Source of the DNA: Pseudomonas sp. PSB18 | GTDB taxonomy: Bacteria; Pseudomonadota; Gammaproteobacteria; Pseudomonadales; Pseudomonadaceae | Assembly: GCF_014596565.1 (NCBI RefSeq) | Contig: NZ_NOIN01000002.1 | Location: 248,001-312,000 of the forward strand | DNA length: 64,000 bases | Direction: 5' to 3' | In this document: positions 28,261-36,499 of the stretch, piece after piece | Layout: each line of letters starts with the position of its first letter | Numbering within the stretch: position 1 is the first letter of the stretch | Position numbers and translations under genes: made by a program | The notes under the pieces: generated by a model | The model's database searches: none | The model's input: the letters and a program-made list of their open reading frames with translations, nothing else | Told to the model about the DNA's origin: nothing

Positions 28261-29130
28261 TCAACGAGTGGCGAGGTCGCGGATTTCCTGTTTCTGGGTC
28301 TGGAAGTCGTATTCCGACAAGCCGATGTAATCGAGCACCAGGGCACCGACGCAATCCCATTCATGGTCTTCGGCCTGATTGCCCAGCACCCGGTGGGACG
28401 CACAGATGTTCTCGGACATCTTCAGGATCGCCAGCAGGTTTTTCAGCGGGCTATTGTTGCGCGAAGACTCGTCGCTGAAGATCGCCAGGGCGTTGTGGTG
28501 ATTGGCGATGGCCTGGCTGACATGATCCGGCAGGCGCCAGGATTTGGAGGTGTAGTAACCGACGACGGCGTGGTTGGTATTGAACACGCGGTTTTCCGTG
28601 TCCACCACCCGGCACTCGGCGCTCGCGCTGGCGTAAGCCTCCTCCAGCACGCCCATGTAGTTGGGAAACTGCTTGAGCATCAGCGGCACGCCGCAATCGT
28701 GGAACAACCCCAGGGCATAGGCTTCGTCGCCATTCTCCAGGCCGACCCGCTTGGCCAGGGTCAGGCAGGTCATTGCCACGTCCTGGGCCGTATCCCAGAA
28801 GCGGTTCAAGGTGACGATGGCGTCGTCGTGCAACTCTCCCTTGATCGACTGCGCGTTGATCAGGTTGATGATCGAACGGCTGCCCAACAGGTTCACCGCG
28901 CGCTGGATCGAGGTGATCTTGTTGCGCAGGCCGTAATACGGCGAGTTGACGATTTTCAGCAAGGCCCCCGAAAGCCCCGGATCCTGTGAGATCAGCTTGG
29001 CGATGGTCTCCAGGTCCGGATCAGGCATGTACTGTTCCATCTGCAGATCCACCATGATCTGCGGCTGGGGCGGCACGCTGATGCCTTGCAGGGACTGTTG
29101 GATCTGTTCGGTGGAAAGCTCGTTGGACAT
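28261..29130 (-). CDS. HDOD domain-containing signalling protein
   Basis: This 289-residue protein has an HDOD domain covering about residues 15-215, recognised by LPPQP-like PPQPQIMVDL, ISQDPGLSGALLKIVNSPYYGLRNKITSIQRAVNLLGSR and the degenerate HD segment ALGLFHDCGVPLML. HDOD proteins act as signalling or scaffolding factors without clear catalytic residues. The ATG at 29130 (MSNELSTEQ) is preferred over the upstream extension to 29208. It is divergent from rlmI. Confidence 0.88.
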   Translation of the reverse strand: MSNELSTEQIQQSLQGISVPPQPQIMVDLQMEQYMPDPDLETIAKLISQDPGLSGALLKIVNSPYYGLRNKITSIQRAVNLLGSRSIINLINAQSIKGELHDDAIVTLNRFWDTAQDVAMTCLTLAKRVGLENGDEAYALGLFHDCGVPLMLKQFPNYMGVLEEAYASASAECRVVDTENRVFNTNHAVVGYYTSKSWRLPDHVSQAIANHHNALAIFSDESSRNNSPLKNLLAILKMSENICASHRVLGNQAEDHEWDCVGALVLDYIGLSEYDFQTQKQEIRDLATR

Positions 29131-29358
29131 GGGCACACACTCTGGGACAGGCAAGGATTCTAACCCTGAAAGACGGATCCGACACACCGCTTGGGTAGAT
29201 CGGCGCAACTTTCATGGAGACTCAGGCCTGAGTCGGCAGCGACTCCATTGAGCTTGAACTGTTTTTCGTGCCGGCCATCCGGTTGCCACATATCGACCTC
29301 CGGGCCCGCCGGTCCCCCCAACACGGTATACTCCCGCTCTTTTTTTCGGAGCGACGTC

Positions 29359-30555
29359 ATGTCCCTGCCCAGCCTGCGCCTCAAAGCCAACGCCGACCGT
29401 CGCCTGCGTGCCGGCCACCTATGGGTCTACAGTAACGAAATCGACGTGGCCGCCACCCCGCTGCACGGTTTCAAGGCCGGCGACCAGGCGATCCTCGAAG
29501 CCGCCGGCGGCAAGCCGCTGGGCATCGTCGCGATGAGCCCCAACAACCTGATCTGCGCCCGCCTGCTGTCCCGCGACGCGAAGCTGCCGCTGGACAAGTC
29601 CCTGCTGGTGCATCGCCTCAACGTCGCGTTGTCCTTGCGTGAGCGGCTGTTCGACAAGCCGTTCTATCGCCTGGTCTATGGCGACTCCGACCTGTTGCCG
29701 GGCCTGGTGGTCGACCGTTTCGGCGACATTCTGGTGGTGCAGATCGCCTCCGCCACCATGGAAGCCCACAAGGAAGACGTGATTGCGGCCCTGACCCAGG
29801 TGCTCAAGCCCAGCGGCATTCTGTTCAAGAACGACTCCGCCGCCCGCGACGCCGAAGGCCTGGAGCGCTACGTCGACACGGTGTTCGGCCTGGTGCCGGA
29901 ATGGGTCGCCCTGGAAGAGAACGGTGTGAAATTCGAAGCGCCGGTCATGGAAGGCCAGAAGACCGGCTGGTTCTACGACCATCGCATGAACCGCGCACGC
30001 CTGGCTCCCTACGCCAAGGGCAAGCGCGTCCTGGACCTGTTCAGTTACATCGGCGGCTGGGGCGTACAAGCCGCGGCATTCGGCGCCAGCGAAGTCTTCT
30101 GCGTCGACGCCTCGGCCTTCGCCCTCGACGGTGTCGAACGCAACGCGGCGCTGAACGGCTTTGCCGAGAAACTGACCTGCATCGAAGGCGACGTGTTCGA
30201 AGCCCTGAAGGAACTCAAGGCCAGTGAAGAGCGTTTCGACGTGATCGTGGCCGACCCACCGGCCTTCATCAAGCGCAAGAAAGACCTCAAGAATGGTGAG
30301 GGTGCGTATCGTCGCCTCAATGAACAAGCCATGCGCCTGCTCACCAAGGACGGCATCCTGGTCAGCGCTTCGTGCTCGATGCACTTGCCTGAAGACGACC
30401 TGCAGAACATTCTGCTGACCAGTGCCCGTCACCTGGACCGCAACATTCAATTGCTTGAACGCGGCGGTCAGGGCCCGGACCATCCGGTTCACCCAGCCAT
30501 CCCGGAAACCCGCTACATCAAGAGCATCACCTCCCGGCTGTTGCCCAACAGCTAA
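29359..30555 (+). CDS. rlmI: 23S rRNA (cytosine(1962)-C5)-methyltransferase RlmI
   Basis: This 398-residue protein has an N-terminal PUA domain (about residues 1-75), a linker containing FRLVYGDSDLLPGLVVDRFGD-like sequence, and a C-terminal SAM domain. The latter has GWFYDHRMNR, VLDLFSYIGGWGVQAA and FDVIVADPPAFIKRKKD. The ending VSASCSMHL supplies the catalytic cysteine. The ATG at 29359 follows CGGAGCGACGTC. The frame is open upstream but without homology. A strong terminator lies 53 bp beyond the stop. Confidence 0.95.
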   Translation: MSLPSLRLKANADRRLRAGHLWVYSNEIDVAATPLHGFKAGDQAILEAAGGKPLGIVAMSPNNLICARLLSRDAKLPLDKSLLVHRLNVALSLRERLFDKPFYRLVYGDSDLLPGLVVDRFGDILVVQIASATMEAHKEDVIAALTQVLKPSGILFKNDSAARDAEGLERYVDTVFGLVPEWVALEENGVKFEAPVMEGQKTGWFYDHRMNRARLAPYAKGKRVLDLFSYIGGWGVQAAAFGASEVFCVDASAFALDGVERNAALNGFAEKLTCIEGDVFEALKELKASEERFDVIVADPPAFIKRKKDLKNGEGAYRRLNEQAMRLLTKDGILVSASCSMHLPEDDLQNILLTSARHLDRNIQLLERGGQGPDHPVHPAIPETRYIKSITSRLLPNS

Positions 30556-30607
30556 AGGATCAGAGTCTCGGCCCTGCGTCTTGCGCATCGGTATCCAGCC
30601 AACACCC

Positions 30608-30637
30608 CAATCGCAGCTTCGGCTGCGATTGTTTTTT
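30608..30637 (+). terminator. Rho-independent terminator after rlmI
   Basis: A perfect 10-bp stem CAATCGCAGC/GCTGCGATTG closes a TTCG tetraloop and is followed directly by six T residues. This is a textbook terminator. It isolates rlmI from the peptide-enzyme cluster downstream, which must therefore have its own promoter. Confidence 0.95.
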
Positions 30638-30677
30638 GTGTACGAAAAGTTACCTCCCATTGAAGCTAATACGACCA

Positions 30678-30694
30678 CTTACAATTTTTGTAAG
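30678..30694. promoter_or_regulatory. AT-rich palindrome upstream of the peptide gene
   Basis: CTTACAA and TTGTAAG form a perfect 7-bp inverted repeat around TTT. It is in the AT-rich 200-bp leader between the rlmI terminator and the peptide gene at 30835. It is a candidate regulator-binding site, with no protein assigned. Confidence 0.4.
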
Positions 30695-30765
30695 AACGAT
30701 CTCACATTATTACTGGAGCCGTCCTACTCATTCTCCTCTTGCCAAGCACTCATTAAAAACTATGA

Positions 30766-30795
30766 TTGAACGGTCACTGCGCAAGTGACAACTAT
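30766..30795 (+). promoter_or_regulatory. Candidate promoter with palindromic spacer for the peptide-SagB-AurF-MFS cluster
   Basis: TTGAAC (30766-30771) and AACTAT (30790-30795) are separated by 18 bases. The spacer contains GTCACT/AGTGAC (30773-30789), an inverted repeat with a 5-base centre. A palindrome between -35 and -10 is a common repressor or MerR-type activator layout. The site is 39 bases before the peptide ATG. It is a motif-based prediction. Confidence 0.4.
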
Positions 30796-30834
30796 TAAAA
30801 GCACAACACTTATTCAACGCAAAGGAGCTGCATC

Positions 30835-30906
30835 ATGAAAGCAATCAATCTGGAAGCTGACAAAATCGCAAACCTGGCAGGCCTGATTGTTCCAAAGAGC
30901 CACTAA
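30835..30906 (+). CDS. 23-residue peptide, candidate RiPP precursor or peptide scaffold
   Basis: The ATG has a near-ideal ribosome binding site (AAAGGAG, 8 bases upstream) and opens 23 codons ending in TAA. The product begins MKAINLEADK, is amphipathic in the middle (IANLAGLIV) and ends PKSH. It has no Cys, Thr, Tyr or Trp and a single Ser. The size resembles PqqA-type precursors but the sequence does not. It is followed at 90 bp by a SagB-type dehydrogenase, an AurF-like oxygenase and an exporter. That context suggests a modified peptide whose C-terminal Lys, Ser or His is altered. A regulatory leader peptide is the main alternative, but no codon bias typical of attenuation is seen. It is too short for routine gene finders. 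Confidence 0.7.
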   Translation: MKAINLEADKIANLAGLIVPKSH

Positions 30907-30932
30907 GCCAGTAAACGCTTGAAATAAACGAT

Positions 30933-30960
30933 GGGCTGAGGAGTGCCGGCGCCTCAGCCC
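30933..30960 (+). promoter_or_regulatory. Hairpin between peptide gene and SagB-type gene
   Basis: The arms GGGCTGAGG and CCTCAGCCC form a perfect 9-bp stem around a 10-base loop. There is no immediate T run (the next is at 30971-30975), so it may be a partial terminator or mRNA stabiliser. Such a structure would give excess peptide over enzymes, as seen in many RiPP operons. Confidence 0.6.
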
Positions 30961-30995
30961 CATCCGGACGTTTTTCCCCAGCGGAATCCATTTGC

Positions 30996-32078
30996 ATGCA
31001 CATAAATCCGTGCCTTTTCGTTCTTGCGCGCCCGCCGCACCAAATTGTATGGAACTACGAGCGCCATACCCAATTCGAACTCGACCTTCATTATTCGACA
31101 CGACTGGCGCAACTTATCGCCAATCCGCTGCAATTCGACATTAACAACGCTATCGACGCCGATTTCCTGAAGGCAGACATACTTATCGAAGAGCCGAGAA
31201 GACCCATTGAGTGGCATTGGGATGAGTTGTCCAGGATATTCCACATCGGTACAAAAAATATTCCTTGTGCACAAGTTCCCAGGGATGTGAATGAATGGGC
31301 GAAAGCGTATCTGCAACATTGCAATGAAGTGCTGTCTTCACCGGCACCTCCCGCCCGGACAAGAACGTATCCCGCCGACCGGATCGTCCTGGCTCCCTGC
31401 ACGTTGGTCGACATGCCGAACGCTTCGCTGTCCCAGACCCTGGTCGGTCGAAGCACATCCCGCTCATTCAGCGAACAAACCATCTCGATCGAACAGGTCG
31501 GCATCCTCTTGTACCTGACCCTGGGCTACCTGAACGAACGCCTGGGCGTCCAGGACACTTCCAGGCCCGATGCGCTGGGGGTAAGACGCAGCAGCCCCTC
31601 GGGGGGCGGTCTGAACGCCTGCGAAGGTTACCTGTATGTACGCAACGTGACGGGCCTGGCACCCGGCATCTACGCCTATCATCCGGACGCACATGCCCTG
31701 AGCCCGATCCGATCCCTGCCCGATGAGCCCCTGGGGAACCTGTTGTGCGGTCAGCACTTCATCAATCCCCTGCCGTTCGGGCTGTTTCTCACGTCACGCT
31801 TCGACAAACTCTGGTGGAAATACCCGCACTCTCGCGCCTACCGAATGGCCTTCGTCGAAACCGGTCATGTTTCCCAGACTTTCCTGACCGTTGCGACTGC
31901 ATTGGGCCTCGATACCTGGCTGACCGGCGCATTGGCCGACCGTGAAGTCGAACACCTGCTTGGCCTTGAAGGCGCTTGCGAGCAACCGTTGTTTTTTGTC
32001 GGCTGCGGTCATGGCGATGGACAGGTGCACTGCAAGGAGCTGATGGCGTTGATCGATCGACAGGAAGTCGTGTCATGA
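30996..32078 (+). CDS. SagB/ThcOx-type flavin-dependent dehydrogenase (nitroreductase fold)
   Basis: This 360-residue protein has an N-terminal domain of about 140 residues like that of SagB/ThcOx proteins. An FMN-binding nitroreductase domain follows, with GRSTSRSF (151-158), RRSSPSGGGLNACEGYLYV (197-215), GLAPGIYAYHPDAHAL (220-235), AFVETGHVSQTFLTVATALGL (285-305) and GCGHGDGQ near the C-terminus. In azole-forming RiPP pathways such enzymes oxidise azolines, but no YcaO cyclodehydratase is present and the neighbouring peptide lacks Cys. A different oxidation, such as desaturation, is therefore likely. The start has a weak ribosome binding site. The stop overlaps the next gene by 4 bp (ATGA). 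The first third has lower GC than the flanking genes, hinting at transfer. Confidence 0.85.
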   Translation: MHINPCLFVLARPPHQIVWNYERHTQFELDLHYSTRLAQLIANPLQFDINNAIDADFLKADILIEEPRRPIEWHWDELSRIFHIGTKNIPCAQVPRDVNEWAKAYLQHCNEVLSSPAPPARTRTYPADRIVLAPCTLVDMPNASLSQTLVGRSTSRSFSEQTISIEQVGILLYLTLGYLNERLGVQDTSRPDALGVRRSSPSGGGLNACEGYLYVRNVTGLAPGIYAYHPDAHALSPIRSLPDEPLGNLLCGQHFINPLPFGLFLTSRFDKLWWKYPHSRAYRMAFVETGHVSQTFLTVATALGLDTWLTGALADREVEHLLGLEGACEQPLFFVGCGHGDGQVHCKELMALIDRQEVVS

Positions 32079-33028
32079 CCGGCTCAGCCTCCAGCCGGGC
32101 GCCTCGGTACACGTTGGGCGACTGGGATAACAAGGCGGCCGTGCGCACGGGTAAAGGCGACTATCGTCTGCCGGAGAACCTGGAACAACAGCTCCGTAGT
32201 CGAGACTGGTTTCCGTCAACCTTCATTCCCTATATCGAACATCCGTTGATCCAGGAGGCGGGCCGCTCCATCGCCCAGCGCCTGGCGGCCAACCATCTGG
32301 TGCATTTCCTCGACTACACCACGCTGCTCGAACACCGGGTCGTCAATCGCGCCGTGGAAACCATCGTCCATGGCGAGCTGGCCTTGCCGATCCCCCAGCC
32401 GATGAAAACCGCGGCCCTGCAGCTCTATACCGACGAGGGCTATCACGCACTGTTTTCCAACGACGTGGCCGAGCAGATCGCGGCCCTCTATGGGATCAGT
32501 GATCGGCCGCCACCCAGGCGTATCCAGCGCCTGCTGGGCATGATCGATACCGTCGCCCCCGCGGATCGGCCTCTGGCGTGGTTTCTGCTGGGGTTCGTAT
32601 CCGAGACGATCATCGCCAAGGAGTTGCTGGCCATCACCCGCGACTCCCTGGTGTGCACCGTCTACCGGATGCTCAGGAGCCATCTCGAGGACGAGGCACG
32701 CCACAGTCGCTACTTCAGCGAAGTGTTCCAGTACCTATGGGGCGCCCTGGATCCCACGCAACGCGACCTGGCCGCGCGCATGCTGCTGCAGATCATCGGC
32801 CTCTATTTCGAACCGGACCTGCCCTGGCTGAAGCGCAGCCTCGCCAGCGTCGGCTTCAGCGGGCGGTCGGCTCTCCAGATCGTTGCCGATCTCCTGCAAC
32901 CGGACGCCCATGGCCGACGAGTACGCTCGGGAGCGGTGTCGACCTTCGCGGCCATGCGCAAGGCAGGCTTCTTCGACAACCAACACCACCAGCGGCTTTT
33001 CGCCCAGGCAGGGTTTATCGATGGGTGA
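32075..33028 (+). CDS. AurF-like non-heme diiron oxygenase
   Basis: This 317-residue helical protein retains the seven-ligand pattern of AurF (p-aminobenzoate N-oxygenase). The ligands are Glu86, Glu121 and His124 (DEGYH), Glu177 (SETII), then His203, Glu207 and His210 (HLEDEARH). Spacings match AurF closely: 35 residues between the first two glutamates, 3 to the histidine and the 4+3 spacing in the last motif. AurF relatives oxidise amines to hydroxylamine or nitro groups, or hydroxylate carbon. Next to a small peptide ending PKSH, an amine side chain is a possible target, which is inference. It starts at the ATG overlapping the SagB-type stop and itself overlaps the transporter gene by 8 bp. 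Confidence 0.85.
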   Translation: MTGSASSRAPRYTLGDWDNKAAVRTGKGDYRLPENLEQQLRSRDWFPSTFIPYIEHPLIQEAGRSIAQRLAANHLVHFLDYTTLLEHRVVNRAVETIVHGELALPIPQPMKTAALQLYTDEGYHALFSNDVAEQIAALYGISDRPPPRRIQRLLGMIDTVAPADRPLAWFLLGFVSETIIAKELLAITRDSLVCTVYRMLRSHLEDEARHSRYFSEVFQYLWGALDPTQRDLAARMLLQIIGLYFEPDLPWLKRSLASVGFSGRSALQIVADLLQPDAHGRRVRSGAVSTFAAMRKAGFFDNQHHQRLFAQAGFIDG

Positions 33029-34220
33029 ACCCAAAAGCTTTCCGGGCCGCAAACCCGCCACCGTAGGCCTATTGCTGACGATGACCTTGCTCGGCGTGTT
33101 CCCGATCGACGTCGTGCTGCCCTCGTTCCCGGCACTGTCCGAACATTTCGGACGTTCCTCGCCCGACATTGCCCTGTCGGTCAGTCTGTTCGCGATAGGT
33201 ATCGCCCTTTCGCAACTGCTGGTCGGCCCGCTCTCCGACACCATGGGGCGAAAGAACCTGCTGTTGATCGGGATCTCCGTTTCAGCCGTCGGGGCCACGG
33301 GCTGCGTACTCACCGACGACTACGGAGCATTCCTGTTCTTCCGCGTCGTCCAGGCGTTGGGATGCGGTTGTTTCGTGCTGTCCCAGGCGTTGATCCAGGA
33401 CCTGTTCAGCGGCCAGGAGCAGCAGCGGCTGCGCATCTTCCTGGTCACCTGCGGCGGTATTTTCATTTCCGTTTCGCCCCTGGCCGGAACCGGACTGCAG
33501 CACTGGATGGGGTGGCGCGGCAGCTTCCTGGTGTTCATTGCCCTGGCAGCCAGCGTATTCGTGAGCGCCTGGCTTCTATTGTGCCGCTCCACGCCGAGCA
33601 GCCAGGCCAGGCTGGGCTTCATCGGCGCCTATCGAAAGGTATGCGGCGATTTCAGCTTCATGGCCTACTGGCTGACCTCGGCGCTGGCTTTTTCCTGCCA
33701 CTTCTCCTTCATCGTCATTTCGCCGCTGGTATTCATCGACCAACTACAGCTCTCGCCCGAGGCTTTTTCCCTGGCACTGCTGGGCTACGGACTGGCCTAC
33801 ATCGGCGGCGGCGCACTGGCGACGGTGCTGAGCAACCGGATCGCTCCGGAGACGCAGATCATCACCGGCCTGAGCCTGATCCTGCTGGCGGGCGTCTTGA
33901 TGTTCGGGCTTTCCAGCCATTTCGGGTTGTCGGTCACCACCGTATTGCTGCCCATGATCGTCTGTACCGCCGGAACCACCACCGCCCGTGCGGCGGCACA
34001 CACCCGGGCCATGAACCTGTTTCCTGAGCAAGCCGGTACGTCCGCTTCGGCTGGCAGCGTGCTGATCTTCATCGTCGGTGGGCTGACCAGTGCCGCGATC
34101 AGCCTTACCCCGCTTGCCCTGCAAACCACCCTGGCGTTGTGCCTGGTGCTGCTCAGTCTCCTGGGATTGGCGCTCAATGGCCTGATCCGGCATCGTCACC
34201 CACGGCTTTTGATCGGTTGA
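33021..34220 (+). CDS. Bcr/CflA-type MFS drug/metabolite exporter
   Basis: This 399-residue protein has 12 predicted transmembrane helices. Helix 1 carries the Asp typical of Bcr/CflA drug/H+ antiporters (FPIDVVLPSFPALSEHFG), and GPLSDTMGRKNLLL is MFS motif A. Motif C-like sequence VSPLAGTGLQ follows in helix 5. It is the last gene of the peptide-SagB-AurF unit and overlaps the oxygenase gene by 8 bp, so it is probably co-translated with it. The natural role would be export of the pathway product or self-protection. Generic drug efflux is the alternative. Confidence 0.88.
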   Translation: MGEPKSFPGRKPATVGLLLTMTLLGVFPIDVVLPSFPALSEHFGRSSPDIALSVSLFAIGIALSQLLVGPLSDTMGRKNLLLIGISVSAVGATGCVLTDDYGAFLFFRVVQALGCGCFVLSQALIQDLFSGQEQQRLRIFLVTCGGIFISVSPLAGTGLQHWMGWRGSFLVFIALAASVFVSAWLLLCRSTPSSQARLGFIGAYRKVCGDFSFMAYWLTSALAFSCHFSFIVISPLVFIDQLQLSPEAFSLALLGYGLAYIGGGALATVLSNRIAPETQIITGLSLILLAGVLMFGLSSHFGLSVTTVLLPMIVCTAGTTTARAAAHTRAMNLFPEQAGTSASAGSVLIFIVGGLTSAAISLTPLALQTTLALCLVLLSLLGLALNGLIRHRHPRLLIG

Positions 34221-34477
34221 GCACCACCGACCGTCATCCGAGCGCGACATTGGCATCCGATCAGCGCTTTGCGTCATTTCATCCTGGCGCCAGCGGTGTA
34301 GAATCGCGACATTCATCGCCATTCATCCCCCGGCGGGTTTATGAGCTCATGCTGAGGCGCGCAGCGATCCTGCACAGTCATCGGCCACTTCCGGACACCC
34401 GGCCAACCCCGAGTGCTCCAGACGTCAATAGAAGCTCACTTTCCCCTTGATATCTGATTAGCCGCCCGGAGTGTTCC

Positions 34478-36319
34478 ATGCCCGATTACCGCTCGAAAAC
34501 ATCCACCCACGGCCGCAACATGGCCGGCGCCCGCGCACTGTGGCGCGCCACGGGGATGAAGGATGACGACTTCAAGAAGCCGATCATCGCCGTTGCCAAC
34601 TCCTTCACCCAATTCGTACCCGGTCACGTTCACCTCAAGGACCTGGGCCAACTGGTTGCCCGCGAGATCGAGCGCGCAGGCGGTGTTGCCAAGGAATTCA
34701 ACACCATCGCCGTGGATGACGGCATCGCCATGGGCCACGACGGCATGCTTTATTCGCTGCCGAGCCGGGAAATCATCGCCGACTCCGTCGAATACATGGT
34801 CAACGCCCACTGCGCCGACGCCATCGTGTGCATTTCCAACTGCGACAAGATCACCCCCGGCATGCTCATGGCAGCCCTGCGCCTCAACATCCCGGTGATC
34901 TTCGTGTCCGGCGGCCCGATGGAGGCCGGCAAGACTAAGCTCGCCAGCCACGGCCTGGACCTGGTGGATGCCATGGTCATCGCTGCCGACTCCAGCGCCT
35001 CCGACGAGAAGGTCGCCGAGTACGAGCGCAGCGCTTGTCCGACCTGCGGTTCGTGCTCCGGCATGTTCACCGCCAACTCGATGAACTGCCTGACCGAAGC
35101 CCTGGGCCTGGCCCTGCCGGGCAACGGCTCGACCCTGGCCACCCACAGTGATCGCGAACAGCTGTTCCTGCAGGCCGGCCGGACCATCGTCGAACTGTGC
35201 AAGCGCTACTACGGCGAGAACGACGAGTCGGTGTTGCCACGCAACATCGCCAACTTCAAGGCGTTCGAAAACGCCATGACCCTGGACATCGCCATGGGCG
35301 GTTCCACCAATACCATCCTGCACCTGCTGGCCGCCGCCCAGGAAGCCGAGATCGATTTCGACCTGCGCGACATTGACCGCCTGTCCCGGAACGTGCCACA
35401 GCTGTGCAAGGTTGCGCCGAACATCCAGAAGTACCACATGGAAGATGTGCATCGCGCCGGCGGGATCATCAGCATCCTCGGCTCCCTGGCCCGTGGCGGC
35501 CTGTTGCACACCGACCTGCCGACCGTACACAGCAAGACCATGGCCGACGCCATCGCCAAATGGGACATCACCCAGACCACCGACGAAGCCGTGCACCACT
35601 TCTTCAAGGCCGGTCCGGCGGGCATTCCGACGCAAACCGCGTTCAGCCAGTCGACTCGCTGGGAAACCCTGGACGACGACCGTGAAAATGGCTGCATCCG
35701 CAGCGTCGAACATGCCTACTCCAAGGAGGGCGGCCTGGCCGTGCTCTACGGCAACATCGCCCTGGACGGCTGCGTGGTGAAAACCGCGGGCGTCGACGAG
35801 TCGATCCACGTGTTCGAAGGAAACGCCAAGATCTTCGAAAGCCAGGACAGCGCCGTGCGCGGGATCCTTGCCGACGAAGTAAAGGCCGGCGATATCGTGA
35901 TCATCCGCTACGAAGGTCCGAAAGGTGGCCCGGGCATGCAGGAAATGCTCTACCCCACCTCCTACCTCAAGTCCAAGGGCCTGGGCAAAGCTTGCGCCCT
36001 GCTGACCGACGGCCGTTTCTCCGGCGGCACCTCGGGCCTGTCCATCGGCCACGCTTCGCCTGAAGCGGCCGCTGGCGGCGCCATCGGCCTGGTGCGCGAC
36101 GGTGACAAAGTGCTGATCGACATTCCGAACCGCTCGATCAACCTGTTGATCAGCGACGAAGAACTGGCCGCGCGCCGCGTCGAACAGGACAAGAAAGGTT
36201 GGAAGCCGGTAGAAGTGCGTCCACGTAAAGTGACCACCGCACTCAAGGCCTATGCCCTGCTCGCCACCAGCGCCGACAAGGGCGCGGTGCGTAACAAGGC
36301 GATGCTGGACGGTCTGTAA
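34478..36319 (+). CDS. ilvD: Dihydroxy-acid dehydratase IlvD
   Basis: IlvD dehydrates 2,3-dihydroxy-isovalerate and -methylvalerate in valine, leucine and isoleucine synthesis. The 613-residue protein has [14 protein letters not shown] and [26 protein letters not shown], which include the Fe-S cysteines, and [16 protein letters not shown] near the C-terminus. The length matches the 4Fe-4S class. The ATG has CCGGAG upstream. The 257-bp upstream gap holds a TAGAAT at 34299-34304 that might be a -10 box. A large antisense frame over the gene is a shadow of codon bias. Confidence 0.98.
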   Translation: MPDYRSKTSTHGRNMAGARALWRATGMKDDDFKKPIIAVANSFTQFVPGHVHLKDLGQLVAREIERAGGVAKEFNTIAVDDGIAMGHDGMLYSLPSREIIADSVEYMVNAHCADAIVCISNCDKITPGMLMAALRLNIPVIFVSGGPMEAGKTKLASHGLDLVDAMVIAADSSASDEKVAEYERSACPTCGSCSGMFTANSMNCLTEALGLALPGNGSTLATHSDREQLFLQAGRTIVELCKRYYGENDESVLPRNIANFKAFENAMTLDIAMGGSTNTILHLLAAAQEAEIDFDLRDIDRLSRNVPQLCKVAPNIQKYHMEDVHRAGGIISILGSLARGGLLHTDLPTVHSKTMADAIAKWDITQTTDEAVHHFFKAGPAGIPTQTAFSQSTRWETLDDDRENGCIRSVEHAYSKEGGLAVLYGNIALDGCVVKTAGVDESIHVFEGNAKIFESQDSAVRGILADEVKAGDIVIIRYEGPKGGPGMQEMLYPTSYLKSKGLGKACALLTDGRFSGGTSGLSIGHASPEAAAGGAIGLVRDGDKVLIDIPNRSINLLISDEELAARRVEQDKKGWKPVEVRPRKVTTALKAYALLATSADKGAVRNKAMLDGL

Positions 36320-36334
36320 GCGTTTAGCGCCGCA

Positions 36335-36366
36335 ATAAAAAGCCCCGCAAATGCGGGGCTTTTTAT
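36335..36366 (+). terminator. Rho-independent terminator of ilvD
   Basis: A perfect 15-bp stem ATAAAAAGCCCCGCA/TGCGGGGCTTTTTAT with a 2-base centre lies 16 bp after the ilvD stop. It includes a T tract in both directions. Confidence 0.93.
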
Positions 36367-36398
36367 TGCCTGATATCCCGTGGCAAATGGTGATCAAC

Positions 36399-36486
36399 TG
36401 TGAGAGCGAGCCTGCTCGCGATAGCGGTGGATCAGCTGCATCGATGTGCCTGACACACCGTTATCGCGAGCAGGCTCGCTCCCACA
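36399..36486. repeat. REP doublet, TGTGGGAGCGAGCCTGCTCGCG family
   Basis: The left arm TGTGAGAGCGAGCCTGCTCG (from 36399) carries one mismatch to the right arm ending at 36486. It separates the convergent ilvD and pchP genes. Confidence 0.85.
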
Positions 36487-36499
36487 GGAGTTACTGGGT

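Noticed and set aside
30996-32078. Simple nitroreductase with no link to the small peptide
   Set aside because: The extended SagB/ThcOx-like N-terminal domain, the immediate upstream peptide and the overlap with the oxygenase argue for a shared pathway, so a stand-alone role was not adopted.
34436-36397. 653-residue open frame antisense to ilvD
   Set aside because: ilvD is clearly coding on the plus strand. The antisense frame has a low-complexity His/Gly/Val-rich product and no ribosome binding site, typical of codon-bias shadows in high-GC genomes.
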